A stretch of 64,000 nucleotides of DNA from Brachionus manjavacas (Eukaryota > Rotifera > Eurotatoria > Ploima > Brachionidae), in contig JAHQIY010000009.1 of the NCBI GenBank assembly GCA_019054805.1, forward strand, positions 3,100,001-3,164,000. Direction: 5' to 3'. Every line of letters begins with the position of its first letter. Within the stretch, counting starts at the first letter, position 1. Below the pieces are notes generated by a model that was not told the DNA's origin, did no database searches, and worked only from the letters and a program-made list of their open reading frames with translations. Positions 10,521-21,600 of the stretch are shown here, in pieces. The position numbers and the translations under genes were made by a program.

Positions 10521-11710
10521 GCCATATTAACCCTTCTTGTATTTCGATATTGCTTATAGTTATTGTTATTGTTATTTAGCCTACATTGTGAAATTTTATG
10601 ACCTGGTTTTTTGCATCCGAAGCATATTAAGTTTTTCTTCAGCTCATTCTGGCTTCTAAATTTTTCTTTTCCATTGTGGTCAAATTTCTGCCCTCTAAAT
10701 TTTGAAACATATTCTTTTCGATTTATGGATGGTTTCATAAAAGAATCCTTATTATTAAAATTTTTTTGTCTTGAATAGTTGACAACCGCGGGTTTGCTAA
10801 AGTTGCTCAATCCTTTTGTAAAAACTCTTGCATGCCGTATTGCATCATTTAGCGTTTCTACATTTTTACTCTCTAACTCGGCCCTAACTCTTGGGTCAAG
10901 GGCTTCAAGAAAGAACCAGACTAATTCGAACTCATCTATCTTATCTATTTTGTTTGCAATTTTCTGGAATTTCATTATGTTTTCCTCAAAATTTGACGTT
11001 AATTTAATACTTTTTAGCTCAGATCTTAGCCCTCTCTGAACATCAGCTGGTTTCAGGGTTGCTAATAATTGATTTTTAAATTTTTCCCACGTAACTGATT
11101 CTTCTCTTTTTTGCATGTTTCTAAGCATTTGTAAGGCGTTTCCTCTTAGGAGTTTTGTAACGCAATCTATTAGCCTACTTCTAATAATTCCTTGGGTCCT
11201 AGCCTCAGATTCTACTAGGTTTATCCATTCATCTACTTTATCTCTATCGTTTCCATATAATTTTGGTATATCGTCGACTTTAAAATTTATGATTCGTGTT
11301 TCCCTAAGTCCGAATCCTAAGTTTTCTTGTAATACATCCTCATGTATTAAAGTTTTCGATGAAGTGGCCATTTATTGAAGGGTGCTTTTTTCTCCTTCCT
11401 CACTTTGTTTTGATTGATTTATATTCCTAAAACTATCTTCTTCTATTTTCATGTTTTTGATACTGGCCAATAGCTCAGCTCTTTTGAAAAGTAGCTCAAT
11501 AAGCAATTTCTTAGGTTTTCCTGAATTTTGAACATTTTGAAGCCATTCCATTTGTTCGGCTTCTGTACAGCTTACCAATTCGCTGTCGTCATCTAATTTC
11601 TGGAATTCATTCTCAAAAGATCCATTTTGTGTCTTTATTAAGTGTACGAGCTCTTGTACACTAAGTTTTTCAAGGTAATCTTTTGAAATGGGTACCATAA
11701 AAAAAATCAT
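10424..11710 (-). pseudogene. Retroelement gag with in-frame stop
   Basis: Two adjacent open segments lie in the same frame: 11710-11372 (112 residues) and 11371-10424 (315 residues). They are separated by a single TAA directly followed by an ATG. The second segment has a gag-like helical capsid region and near its end a CCHC zinc knuckle (CFGCKKPGHKISQC), the RNA-binding nucleocapsid motif. The stop may be an inactivating mutation, or translation may restart at the ATG. The following pol fragment overlaps in another frame. Confidence 0.7.
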
Positions 11711-11731
11711 CTTTTTATCGCTGCTACCAAT

Positions 11732-12003
11732 TGTAACCGGTTTATAATAAACAATGTTTAATCTTTAAAAGCTTTATTTATGATATTGAACGTTCTGAAG
11801 TTCTAAGAATGGAATTCTTATTTATACCTATATGCTCGTGAACACGAACACGAGCTTATAATTAACTCAAGATGTGAGCTTAGTGCTTAATGTATATGTC
11901 AGCATTTCGAAGCGTCTAACTTCTGAGATACGTGACAAGTATAATTCTTACTTATCTTTGTGCATCAGTTGACAAGCTGATGAATAAGTGATTCAGGGTA
12001 ACA
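11732..12003 (-). repeat. 5' LTR
   Basis: This is 272 bases and the partner of 9561-9835. In element orientation it is followed by a tRNA-type primer-binding site beginning TGGTAGC (reverse complement around 11720-11731). Confidence 0.85.
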
Positions 12004-12640
12004 AACTTAATTGATTGATTGCTGGCGCCAAGTTAAGAAATATATAAATATGGTTTAATATAAATAAATAGTTTTTTTTGTTGTTCTGAATAGAATTTGT
12101 TTATATCTTTTACACTACCTTTTTACTACCCTAATTTCACACTTTTCCCACTAATATGCTTTAGAGATCCAGTCAATCTACTCGGCAACAATATCTATAC
12201 AAGCGTGGGGGTTTAGACAAACTGCTTAGAAGCATCTGCTTCCTTTCAGCCCCCATTTGTGCTCGCCGCTTTTTTAAAAAAAGAAAGATAAGGTTAACTA
12301 ATAGTTCATAAAACCTGAGAACAAGAATTGTACCATTAACAGGTGAACCATAGTTTACCTAAGCGACTTAACTCGAAAAGTGATAATTGACTTTCGTTTG
12401 GTGTATTTTAACAAATACTCAATTTAAGAAAAATGGAAAAAAGAGCGTAGATAGTTTTAAAAACTACAAATAATATCTAAAAGATTATCATAATAATAAT
12501 AATAATAATAATAATAATATTTATTCAATGAACGCCTTGTAGGCGATGTAAAATAAAAAAAAAAAATAATAAAATAAAGTAATTAAACAATTAGGACAAA
12601 AATAATTGTAAGACAAATGAAGAGTACTTTTCCATAGCGA
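12004..12640. other. Non-coding stretch with hairpin and ATA microsatellite
   Basis: No gene is visible. It contains a GC-richer hairpin-like segment (12205-12255), the right inverted repeat of the block around the LTR element (12301-12369), and an (ATA)n microsatellite at about 12490-12520. Confidence 0.55.
12205..12255. other. Hairpin-forming segment, unknown role
   Basis: TGGGGG at about 12206-12211 can pair with CCCCCA at 12250-12255, and inside lies GAAGCATCTGCTTC (12229-12242), a hairpin with a short loop. The segment is much more GC-rich than its surroundings. I cannot assign it to a known RNA family. Confidence 0.3.
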
Positions 12641-13110
12641 ATTTTAAATTTAAAAAGGAGAGTGATAAACTTTACTTAAAAATTTATGGAAACAGAATAA
12701 TGAACCAAAAAGAAATCAAGTTTCTTGGTATAAAATTTGATTCTAAGTTAAATTTTAATATGCTGGTAAACAAAATTAGGCTAAATATTGTTACGATACT
12801 GTCGAACTAAAAATAGGGTCTTAATTAAAATACACAAGGAAATTTAAATCTTTTGTCGGATCAATTTTAGACTATTCTTTTTCTTTCTTAAATTCATTTC
12901 CAGAAATATTATCAAAAAACTAAAAGCAATTCAGAATACAGCAGTAAGATCTATCCTTAGGTTAAAATTTGATGCTCCCTCCAACATCGTGCATCATGAA
13001 GCTTTTAATAAACTTAAATTACTAACAGCCTCGAATCGGCTTTTTGAATTGAGTGAGAGATATGTTGGGACAGGACTGAGCCTTCTGTTCCATTAACTGT
13101 TAGACTGGTG
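12640..13110 (+). pseudogene. Non-LTR retrotransposon RT relic
   Basis: Broken frames read KFLGIKFDSKLNFN near 12720 and KKLKAIQNTAVRSILRLK near 12910, then a leucine-rich tail, matching the segment after the RT catalytic core in Jockey/CR1-type LINEs. Frameshifts and stops are present; the catalytic domain, endonuclease and 5' part are missing. Confidence 0.6.
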
Positions 13111-13320
13111 GAAGAATTCAAATAAGGTTTCGAATCGAGATATATGTTTTTTAAACTTTCTATTTTAAACATTTTTTTTAGCTTATTTACTTCTTTTTTT
13201 TTTGGCCTTATTTTATTAACTTATTATTTTTATTTATTTTTTTTTTAATTTATTCTGAAGGAGCTCTAGTTATGTACAAAAAACAAATAACCAAATTTTT
13301 AGAACCAATAAAGCTAAATA

Positions 13321-13735
13321 ATGGAAGATTTAAACAAATTAAAAATTTCTGAATTACACAAGAGATGTAAATCTCTTAAAAGACCTATTTATGGTTCAAA
13401 AACGCAATTGATTGAGCGAATTAATAAAGTATTGATCCAATCGAACAAAAAACTAGCTCGAGTCAAACTCACACTGTCAAAACGTTATAAATCAACTGTC
13501 ATTCAGCATATTAATCAAAACAACCTCAAGAATTATGCCAGAAATACAAGATTACTAAACAGAGAAAACTTGTCGAGCTAGACAAATGGTGCAAGCAACC
13601 AATAATTTTACCAGATGACACGGATTGTGTTTATGTGACTTACAGCATACTGGTCGATTCATCATGGCTAGATTTTGAAGATTATAAAGAACTTTCTAAT
13701 AAAATTTGGATTGTTGGGCTTAATAAACAAACTTG
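13321..13735 (+). pseudogene. SAP-domain ORF with frameshift
   Basis: The open frame from the ATG at 13321 (86 residues) begins with a SAP-like DNA-binding motif (LKISELHKRCKSL...QLIERI). After a one-step frame change near 13560 the reading continues (RKLVELDKWCKQ...DDTDCVYVTYSIL) to a stop at about 13735. It follows LINE debris, so it could be part of a mobile element or a retrocopy. I do not recognise the second half. Confidence 0.4.
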
Positions 13736-14274
13736 AATGAAAAGTTATTGTCCTTGTTATACTTTTTCAAAAGAATTTTGTTAATTATTTTCTTTAGGTT
13801 TTATTATTTGAATATAATAAAACATAAAGAAAACAATTAACTGGTGGTTACGTTGTCAAGCTAAAAAATCACCTTTATTAAATTAAAAGAAAAAATTTTC
13901 TTTCTTATTTTTAAATAAATCATTATTAAAAATTACTATCTTTTTAATAATATAATAATAATAATTGTCCCTATTCTATCCTAGTGGATAATAGGGAGGC
14001 GCTCATCTCCTTTTCAAGTAGCTTTTTGAGCAATGGCTCCGATCTAACACAGAGGCTACTGCATCGAGTTGATCATCTACATCACAATTATTACCCAGTC
14101 GAAACCTGATTGATTGCGAAAAACTTTCAGATAAAGTCAGATCATTTATAAATACCAAAAAGAAATCCATTTGTTCCCAGATTTCATTTGAATTTAATAT
14201 GACTGATATGTCTCAAACCCAAGATAATACTTTTATTAATTTTAAATAAAGTATTTTAAATGCCACAAGTTTTT

Positions 14275-14444
14275 TTGGTTTGTTTTTAAAAAAATATCCC
14301 GACTTGGACTCTAATTTTAGTGACTTTAACTTAAACAAGAACAGGACAGAAATAACAGGGCAGGTCTTTTCAAAAAATAAAATTTCCGGACATGCACTTT
14401 TTTTAATGACTAGGACTTTAACTTAGAACTTTTTAACAACTCTG
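14275..14444. repeat. AAGTC-rich hAT MITE remnant
   Basis: The right end (TTTTTAACAACTCTG) matches the terminus of the intact element at 39140-39570, and the inner sequence carries the same GACTTGGACTTTAA words. The left terminus is degraded. Confidence 0.4.
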
Positions 14445-14529
14445 TTTTAAAACAACCAAAGGGAAACTTTTTTTTGGTAATTTAGGAGAAAAGTATCCAT
14501 TTTATATGTTTATGAATCGAAGATAACAG

Positions 14530-14760
14530 TATACAAATCTTGGACTTATTGTGAGAACGAATCCTCAGGTTTTTAGCAACCGTAAAATCATTTGAAAACA
14601 CCATAACCATTACACCCAAGTACTCATTTTGACAAACGAAAAAGCAAGAAGTGCACTATCGACAATTCAAAATACAGAGACTCGTGGACTTCCATTTAAA
14701 ATATTGTCTCAAATGCTTACCGACAACGCAATGAACTAGAACAGATAATAGAAAACGGGG
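14530..14760 (+). pseudogene. FLYWCH/MULE-like relic
   Basis: A degenerate reading gives LIVRTNPQVF, then KHHNHYTQ, then a helical stretch ending LPFKILSQML. This resembles the end of a FLYWCH zinc finger followed by the N-terminus of Mutator-like transposases. Stops interrupt it. The match is by eye only. Confidence 0.3.
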
Positions 14761-15692
14761 AATAAAATTGGACTTTTTTAAAAGCAAACGAAATAGGAAA
14801 ACCCTCAAATGCAAAAGATATTAGAAACATAATCTAATAGCAAAATGATAATTAATAATTAAAATCTTCTAAAGAAAATTACTATTTTTATACAAATTTA
14901 ATTGTTATAATTGTTATTTTTTTAATGCTGATCAATTAAATTTTTATTTAAATAATAATAATAATTAAAAGTATTTTATTTTTATTTTTTTCCTTATCCA
15001 CTCCTTGTGGAGCATAGGGTCATTACTTTTGATTTCCACTCAAGTCGATCTTTTGCCTTTACCCTTGCTTGCTTGACATGTCATTCCCATTTCGATGAAC
15101 TCTTTCGTGATTGTTGACCTCCATGTTACTGCTGGTCGTCAATTAATATTATATATTATTATTTTTAATAAAATTATATAATATTAGGAAAATAATTTCC
15201 TACAATCAATGGATATTATTAAAAAGAGAATAATGTCACAGTTCTAGGTCAATATGACTCACTGATAGTTTTTAATTTTAAATTTTTTTGATGAAACTTA
15301 GGCGATTTATTAGATATTATCATAAAAAAATAATAAGTTGTTATTCTTAAAGACATTCTTTACTAAAAGAAAGCTTAGACTGCATTCATCAAAAATTTTA
15401 AAGACTTTAAACGAAATTGACGAAGCAATTTTGTTAAATATGCTAAAAAGTACAGTAACAATAAGCGCAAAAATTTTATTTATAAAATAAAACGCAGGTT
15501 TTTAATTAAAAGAAATAAATAAAAATTCTTTGCGGCAAAATTCATATTTTTGAGTTACGAAATTTTTAAACTTAAATCTTAAAATTTGAAAAAAATCAAA
15601 AAGAAAGACTAAACACCTTTAAGCATGGGTTGGAAAATTGCATTCAACAAAAAATGTATAAAAGTTAGCACAAATTGATTTAAAATAAAAAA

Positions 15693-18600
15693 ATGAAAAA
15701 ATTAATTTTATTAAGTGTTTTTTTTTTAATCGATCATTTGCTTGAGGCTTGCACCAACTTTTGGGACGCCGATTTAAATGATCCTAATGTAGAAATTTGC
15801 CCAAGTATGATTTTATATTTTGCTAAATCACGTCTATTTCTAAATTTTTGAATTTCAAGTAAACACAGTGAGTGGAGAATTCTGCAAAATTCCTTTTACT
15901 TTTGAGGGCAAAGAATACAATCATTGTATTATAAATTATCCAAACAATACAATATTAGATTATGTTCCCAAATGCTTGACTTTTTCAGGAAGTTGGTCTT
16001 CTTGTGTTCAACCAACTGATGCCGTAATTGATTATGTAACAACTAGAAAAAATGGAGCCAACTATATCAACACAGTGAGTCGCAATGGTGGAACTATGCT
16101 TTGGATCTACGGAAAAAGTGAAAAAAAATTAATTTTTAGTTTTGGAAATAATTTAAAAAAATATTTTAAATTAAAAGGATTCGCCCAAAATTTGTTTGCA
16201 TTCGCCCCAACAGAAGATAATTCAAATGAAGTAATTATTGTCAATGAATTTAATTCATATGATTGTCCAATTCACACAGACAAGGTGACTTCAACACAAA
16301 TAACCTGCTATGCTGCGTAATTTTTTTTTTTTTTATTTTTTTTGTTTTTAATGCAAACTTGAATTTTTTTCCTAAAGAGCTATGCCAGAAGGAACCTATA
16401 CAGTTCGAGTAAAGGTAAATGGAAACCTGATTCCATTTGAACAGTACATAAATATTGAGAATGCTGATGTGAGAGTGGTTGATTGGACAACACCAAAACT
16501 AACATCCCTAGAGCCCATCAGTGCTACACCTGGCTCAATGGTCACTCTAAAAGGAGATTTCAAGACTTTGTGCTACACTCGCGATGAAGATCCATGCGCG
16601 GATGATGCAGGTGCTAGAATATCCAGAATTTATTTCAATGGTCAACTCTGCAATCTAATCAATCCAGACACCAATTTGGTCTATCAAAACTTGACAACAA
16701 ATACCTTGGTGTGTAAACTTGAGGGTCATGAAGTAAATGTGTTCAATGCCACTATTCTGGTTTCTGAGGAGTATGGACGTTCTTTGGCATCGTCGTCAAT
16801 TTTCTACATTTCAGCTGATGAAAAAATCTACAATTTTGAAAGCTATGCTCAAATTGATGAGCTTAATTATCAAAGTGGAAGCACAAATGGAGGCCTTAAA
16901 CTAACCATAACTGGAAATCATTTCTACACTGACCAAGACATACCAGCTAACATAAAAATTGGAAATGAGCCATGTGCGCTAACAGCATTTATGTCAAATA
17001 ATTACTATGACTCCACATTGGAATGTCAAGTACCAGCTGATCCAGTTTATAATAGAAATTATTTCTATGGAGGCAGAGGCATCAATCTAATTGTGGATAA
17101 TAAAACAACTGATTTTGATAATTTACTCTTGTCTTTGCCATCTTTGTCTGCAGTTGAATATTTCACCAAAAACATGAGTGTTTCGATTAGTCAAGCAGAC
17201 CCAGTCACAGTTTGGTTCAAAGGCTATTTTGCTCCATTGAGATCAGGAAGCTACGATTTTCCCATTGAAACTGATGGCCATGCAAAAGTCTATCTAAGTT
17301 TGACCGAGAATCCAGGTGACATGACCATTGTTTCAAGCAACAAAGATTCTTCTGTTGATTATTCAAAAGTAGATCTAGAAGCTGGAAAAAAGTAATTTTT
17401 TTCCCAAATATTTTTTATTACTTTTTAATTTTTGATTAACTTTTTTTAATAAAGTTATTATATTGAATCAATTGGTTCTTCGAGTTTGGGAACTTTTGAG
17501 TTGAAAATTAATGCAAGATTCTATGACACAAAGTTAGTTGATACAATAACCAGTAATGTTAAAAATGAAATTCAAGAAATCGAGATTCGTTCGACCGAAA
17601 CTAGAGAAGAATTTGTAATTAATGTTTTTTTTTTTTAAATATTTTAGAACAAGAATAATTTAATTTTCTTTTTTTAATTTTCAAAGACAGCTGATTACTC
17701 AAATATAACTTTGGGAACTGGAGTTTCTGAAATTCAAATAATAACTCTCAACTCTTCGTTCAATGTGCCCTATGTTCTTTCATTTGAAAATGTGGAAACA
17801 AGTAATTCACAAATTTATTTTTAAAATAGAAAATAAAATATTTTAATTTTGATTAAACTTATTATTCTAAACTTTTTCTTTTCATTCTAGTTTTGTTTGA
17901 TTTTGAGTCAACTACGGCTCTTAATTTACAAAATGCACTCAACGATTTGCCAACGTTAGGCCCAAATCTAGTTTCTGTCAGTCCAGTTTCATCTAATGAT
18001 CCAATGATCAAGATATTTCGAGTGATATTTTCCGAAGATCTGGGCGATGTATCAAATTTGGAAGAAAAAAGTGGCAATTTGATTATGCAAGTTGAAGAGG
18101 AAACAAAAGGAATTGCATCTGGACAGAATGTTCAAGTAACTGTACAAGGACAACATTCACCGTTGTTTAGCTTTACTGATACAAGTTATAATGTAAAAAA
18201 ATTGAAAATAATTTTAATTTTTGTAGAAAAATTTTGAATTATACTTTTATTTTTAGATAAAAGCTGTTTTGAAAAAGACATTTGGAATACGGTGTCCAGT
18301 TTCTGTTCAAGAAAAAACAGAAAATGTTCATTTTTTGAATGATTTTGAAACATGTTCGAGCATTTTAGAAGGAAATCTAAATGAAACCACCTTTTGTGGC
18401 CTATGTTCATCTAAAAGCTCTACTCTTTTTAATGACATGAAAGCGTTTACTTCATTTAAATACGTAATTATTTAAAATTAAAGCATAAAAATTAAAAGTG
18501 AATTTTAAATTTTGATCAATTTTCAAGCTCTGTTTTGCTTACAAGCAAAAAATCGCTTTTTACAGAATTGATCTTCAATTTAAGAGCTCAAGTGATCAAA

Positions 18601-21600
18601 TTTATTACAAATCAATTTCAGTAGACACAATTGCAGATGGTGAATGGCATTACTCATGCTTTGACATTGTAACTAATGTTGCTGACAACATTGGAACAGT
18701 TCTTATTCATAGAGTATTTAAAAATCTTAAATACCTAATTTTACCAATTTTTTAACACTTTTTCCAAGGCCACATTGTATCCATTTTCTACTCAAACAAG
18801 CTATGTTGATACTGTTTCGCTTAGAAACAATGTGCCACTCGGATATGATGGTAAACAAATTCCTCAAAAATAAATTAAACTTTTATTTTTTCAAAAAAAA
18901 AAAAAATGTTTGTTTAGATCCTAGACTGATTACAACAAGGCGATTGTATCCAAATGTTCCAATTATTCCATCTCAACTAGATTTTATTACTTCACCAAAT
19001 GACAAAACGTTTGCTCTTAGATACAAGCCAAACAATTGCCTAAATGGTCTCGATACTATTTCGATACGTAACTTTCCAGATGTTCCAATAACTCGTGACC
19101 AATCTGCCAATCCACCGGTAAATGGTTCTTTCAATTTGCTGTGGAATACCAAAAATTTCCAAGGTTTTTCTATTAAAAATTGCCAAGGTTTTTTTTATTT
19201 AATTTTTTTCCACAGATATTGGTGCCAATATTGATGATGAATCGCTAAAAAATTATCTAGAGTCAGCAAAGGATATGGGTCAAGTGTCTGTTGAACGTAG
19301 TAAAAACTGTGCTGGCTATAAATGGAGGATTAAATGGCAGTCTGGAGGAAGCAAACCACAAATGACAATAGTAATTTTAATAAGCTTATTTCTAAATAAA
19401 GTTGAAAAAATTAATTTTAAAATTTAAGGATTCACATTCGCTAGTGGGAAATTCAGCACAAATTTCCACAAAGCAAATTCAAATTGGTCATGCAATATTT
19501 GCTCCATTAACTGATAATATCATGAGGACTTTTCATCAAAAGCCTCAAGTGTGTGTTTTCTTTTTGTTTTTTGTCCTTGACACACGTTTTTTTATATTTT
19601 TTGTTTTATATTAAAATTAGATCACCGTGTCTATAGGTGGAATTATTTCAAAATGTTCTGGTTCATGTGATTTCGAATGGACAAATGACAAGACACCTGT
19701 GGTCGAATCAATTAATGAACACAATTCAAGTCTTGTTATTCTAAATGGCTACGGATTTGATCTAAATCGTGAAAACAATATTGTTAGAATTGGTCAAACA
19801 ATTTGTGATATTGTATCAGCAAGTGAGACTAAATTGGAATGTGTTCCTGGCCATGGACCTTTGGGAAGCTATTCTTATAGCTTAAATGTAATCGGAAAGG
19901 GTTTAGCAAGTTTGAATTCGACAGCGGCCAATGCCAAATACACATTTGAGCTTGACGCTTTATCGGTCAGTCCAGTGACAAGTGGTACTGGAGGTGGAGT
20001 AATTGTAAACATCACTGGTAAAGGCTTCACTGTCAACACAAAGGTATCAATTGATGGAAACGATTGTCCAGTCGTGGCAAATAGTTATAATCTAATTACT
20101 TGTATAGTTCCATCTAATGTAATTATAAATTTAAAATGCTTGAATTTTATTAAAAAAAAAAAATAAAATAAAATTTTACAACATTTTATTGTTAAATTAG
20201 TATTTAATTTTAATTTTTTTCAAAGCCAACAAACACCAACAAGACTGTGGATGTTCTAATTACGGAAGGTGGTCATGATAAAACTCTACCTGGAGCATTT
20301 TCCTATGATTATGACAATACACCTCAAGTGACGAGTATATCTAAAACAAAGCTGAGGGTAACAGGCGATGAGACAATAACAATTAATGGAACTTTTTCAG
20401 TGGAGAATATTCAAGTTTATGTTGGTTCTAAACTTGCCAAAATTGTTTCGTCTAATTCTGGTTCTGTTGTAATCAAAAGTCCATCAAATGAACCAGGCTT
20501 GTATCCATTGATAATTCCGATCGGCTCATTAGGAAATGCAAAGTAATTTATTTTTATTTTATTTTTAAGATTTTATTGTTTTGAAAAATTCTTCTTATCA
20601 AGGACTAGCGAGCAATTTGAATATGTTTTTTATGTTTCGTCTTTTGAGCCTAGATTTTCTTCCAAAAGAGGAGGATCACTAATTACCATTTATGGCGACG
20701 GATTCAATGCTGACGATTGTTCTTCTAATAAAGTCTCATTTGAAAGATTCAATTGCATTATTTTGAGCTGTACTACAAACTATGTTATTTGTGAGTCACA
20801 GGCCGCTCATACTGTATATGAAATTACCAATGGTGGACATAATCCGAGTAATGTTCAAAGAGAGAAAAAATTTTGACATATTCTTAAAATGATTAAATTT
20901 TTTTTTTACTTTTCAAAGGATGGGGACGGGGCTACGCTTGGGACCATCCTTATCTTGAAATAAAAAAAGGAGATGTGGTAACATGGTCATGGAAGCCATA
21001 CAATGTGGTAGCTGGTTTGAAATTTATGGTAGAGCAAATAAAAAGTCCGACTGAAATTGAAGCGCAAGGTTTTTGGAGTGGACCACCAACAGAAACAGGA
21101 TCTTTTACATTTCAATTTAATAATCCCGGTACTTACTATTATTGGTCTGGTTACGTTGAACAAAGCAAAGTAGTCAATTTCCATGGGGTTGTTGTTGTTT
21201 TGGACATAGATGAAGAAAAAGATTTGGAGATTGAAGTGACTCAAAATGAGATCAAAGCACTAAAGTGTAATTTTCCTTTCTCTTACAATTCGAACACGTA
21301 CAATGAATGCACTGATCAAGATCAAGCGTTCGCATGGTGTTCTCCATCTGAAAATGCAGATTCTGATCCAGTCAGATTAAATTGTGATCGATCAAGTGAG
21401 TCAAATGAATTCTATTGATTCCTTGTTTTAGTTGAATAACAATAATCCTTGACCAATTTTGTATTGTACATAAATCTAAATTGTATTTTACATATAGATA
21501 AAGTACTATTGACAAGTCCTGTAGATTAACATTGGCACAAACTTTTTTAAATTTGCTTTCAAGAATGAAAATAAAATAAATAATAAATAAAAAAATAATA

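Larger units (their letters stand above)
9561..12003 (-). mobile_element. Internally deleted Ty3/Gypsy-like LTR element
   Basis: Two nearly identical LTRs (9561-9835 and 11732-12003, TGTAAC...TAACA) differ by a few substitutions and a 3-base indel, implying recent insertion. The target duplication is probably AACT on both sides. The element reads on the minus strand. A primer-binding site starting TGGTAGCAGCGA abuts the 5' (right) LTR and a purine tract (ACGGGGGGATA) abuts the 3' (left) LTR. The roughly 1.9-kb interior holds gag, a protease fragment and two joined pieces of reverse transcriptase. RNase H and integrase are absent, so it depends on a helper element. Confidence 0.85.
8921..12369. 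mobile_element. Inverted-repeat-bounded block holding the LTR element
   Basis: About 60-70 bases at 8921-8980 (starting AGTCGGCTAGGTGAACC, including CTTGTTCTCAGGTTTT) recur as a diverged reverse complement at 12301-12369 (AAACCTGAGAACAAGAA ... GGTGAACCATAGTTTACC). These look like terminal inverted repeats of an older element into which the LTR retrotransposon inserted. The left copy also folds on itself (8930-8943 with 8977-8991). No transposase is visible and no target duplication was established. Confidence 0.4.
13736..15692. other. Repeat-rich spacer before fibrocystin-L
   Basis: No intact gene is visible. Two stretches (13975-14115 and 14990-15140) share CTNGTGGANNATAGGG after an ATAATAATAAT tract and resemble LINE 3' ends in reverse orientation. 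An AAGTC-rich MITE remnant lies at 14275-14444 and a FLYWCH/MULE-like relic at about 14530-14760. Confidence 0.45.
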
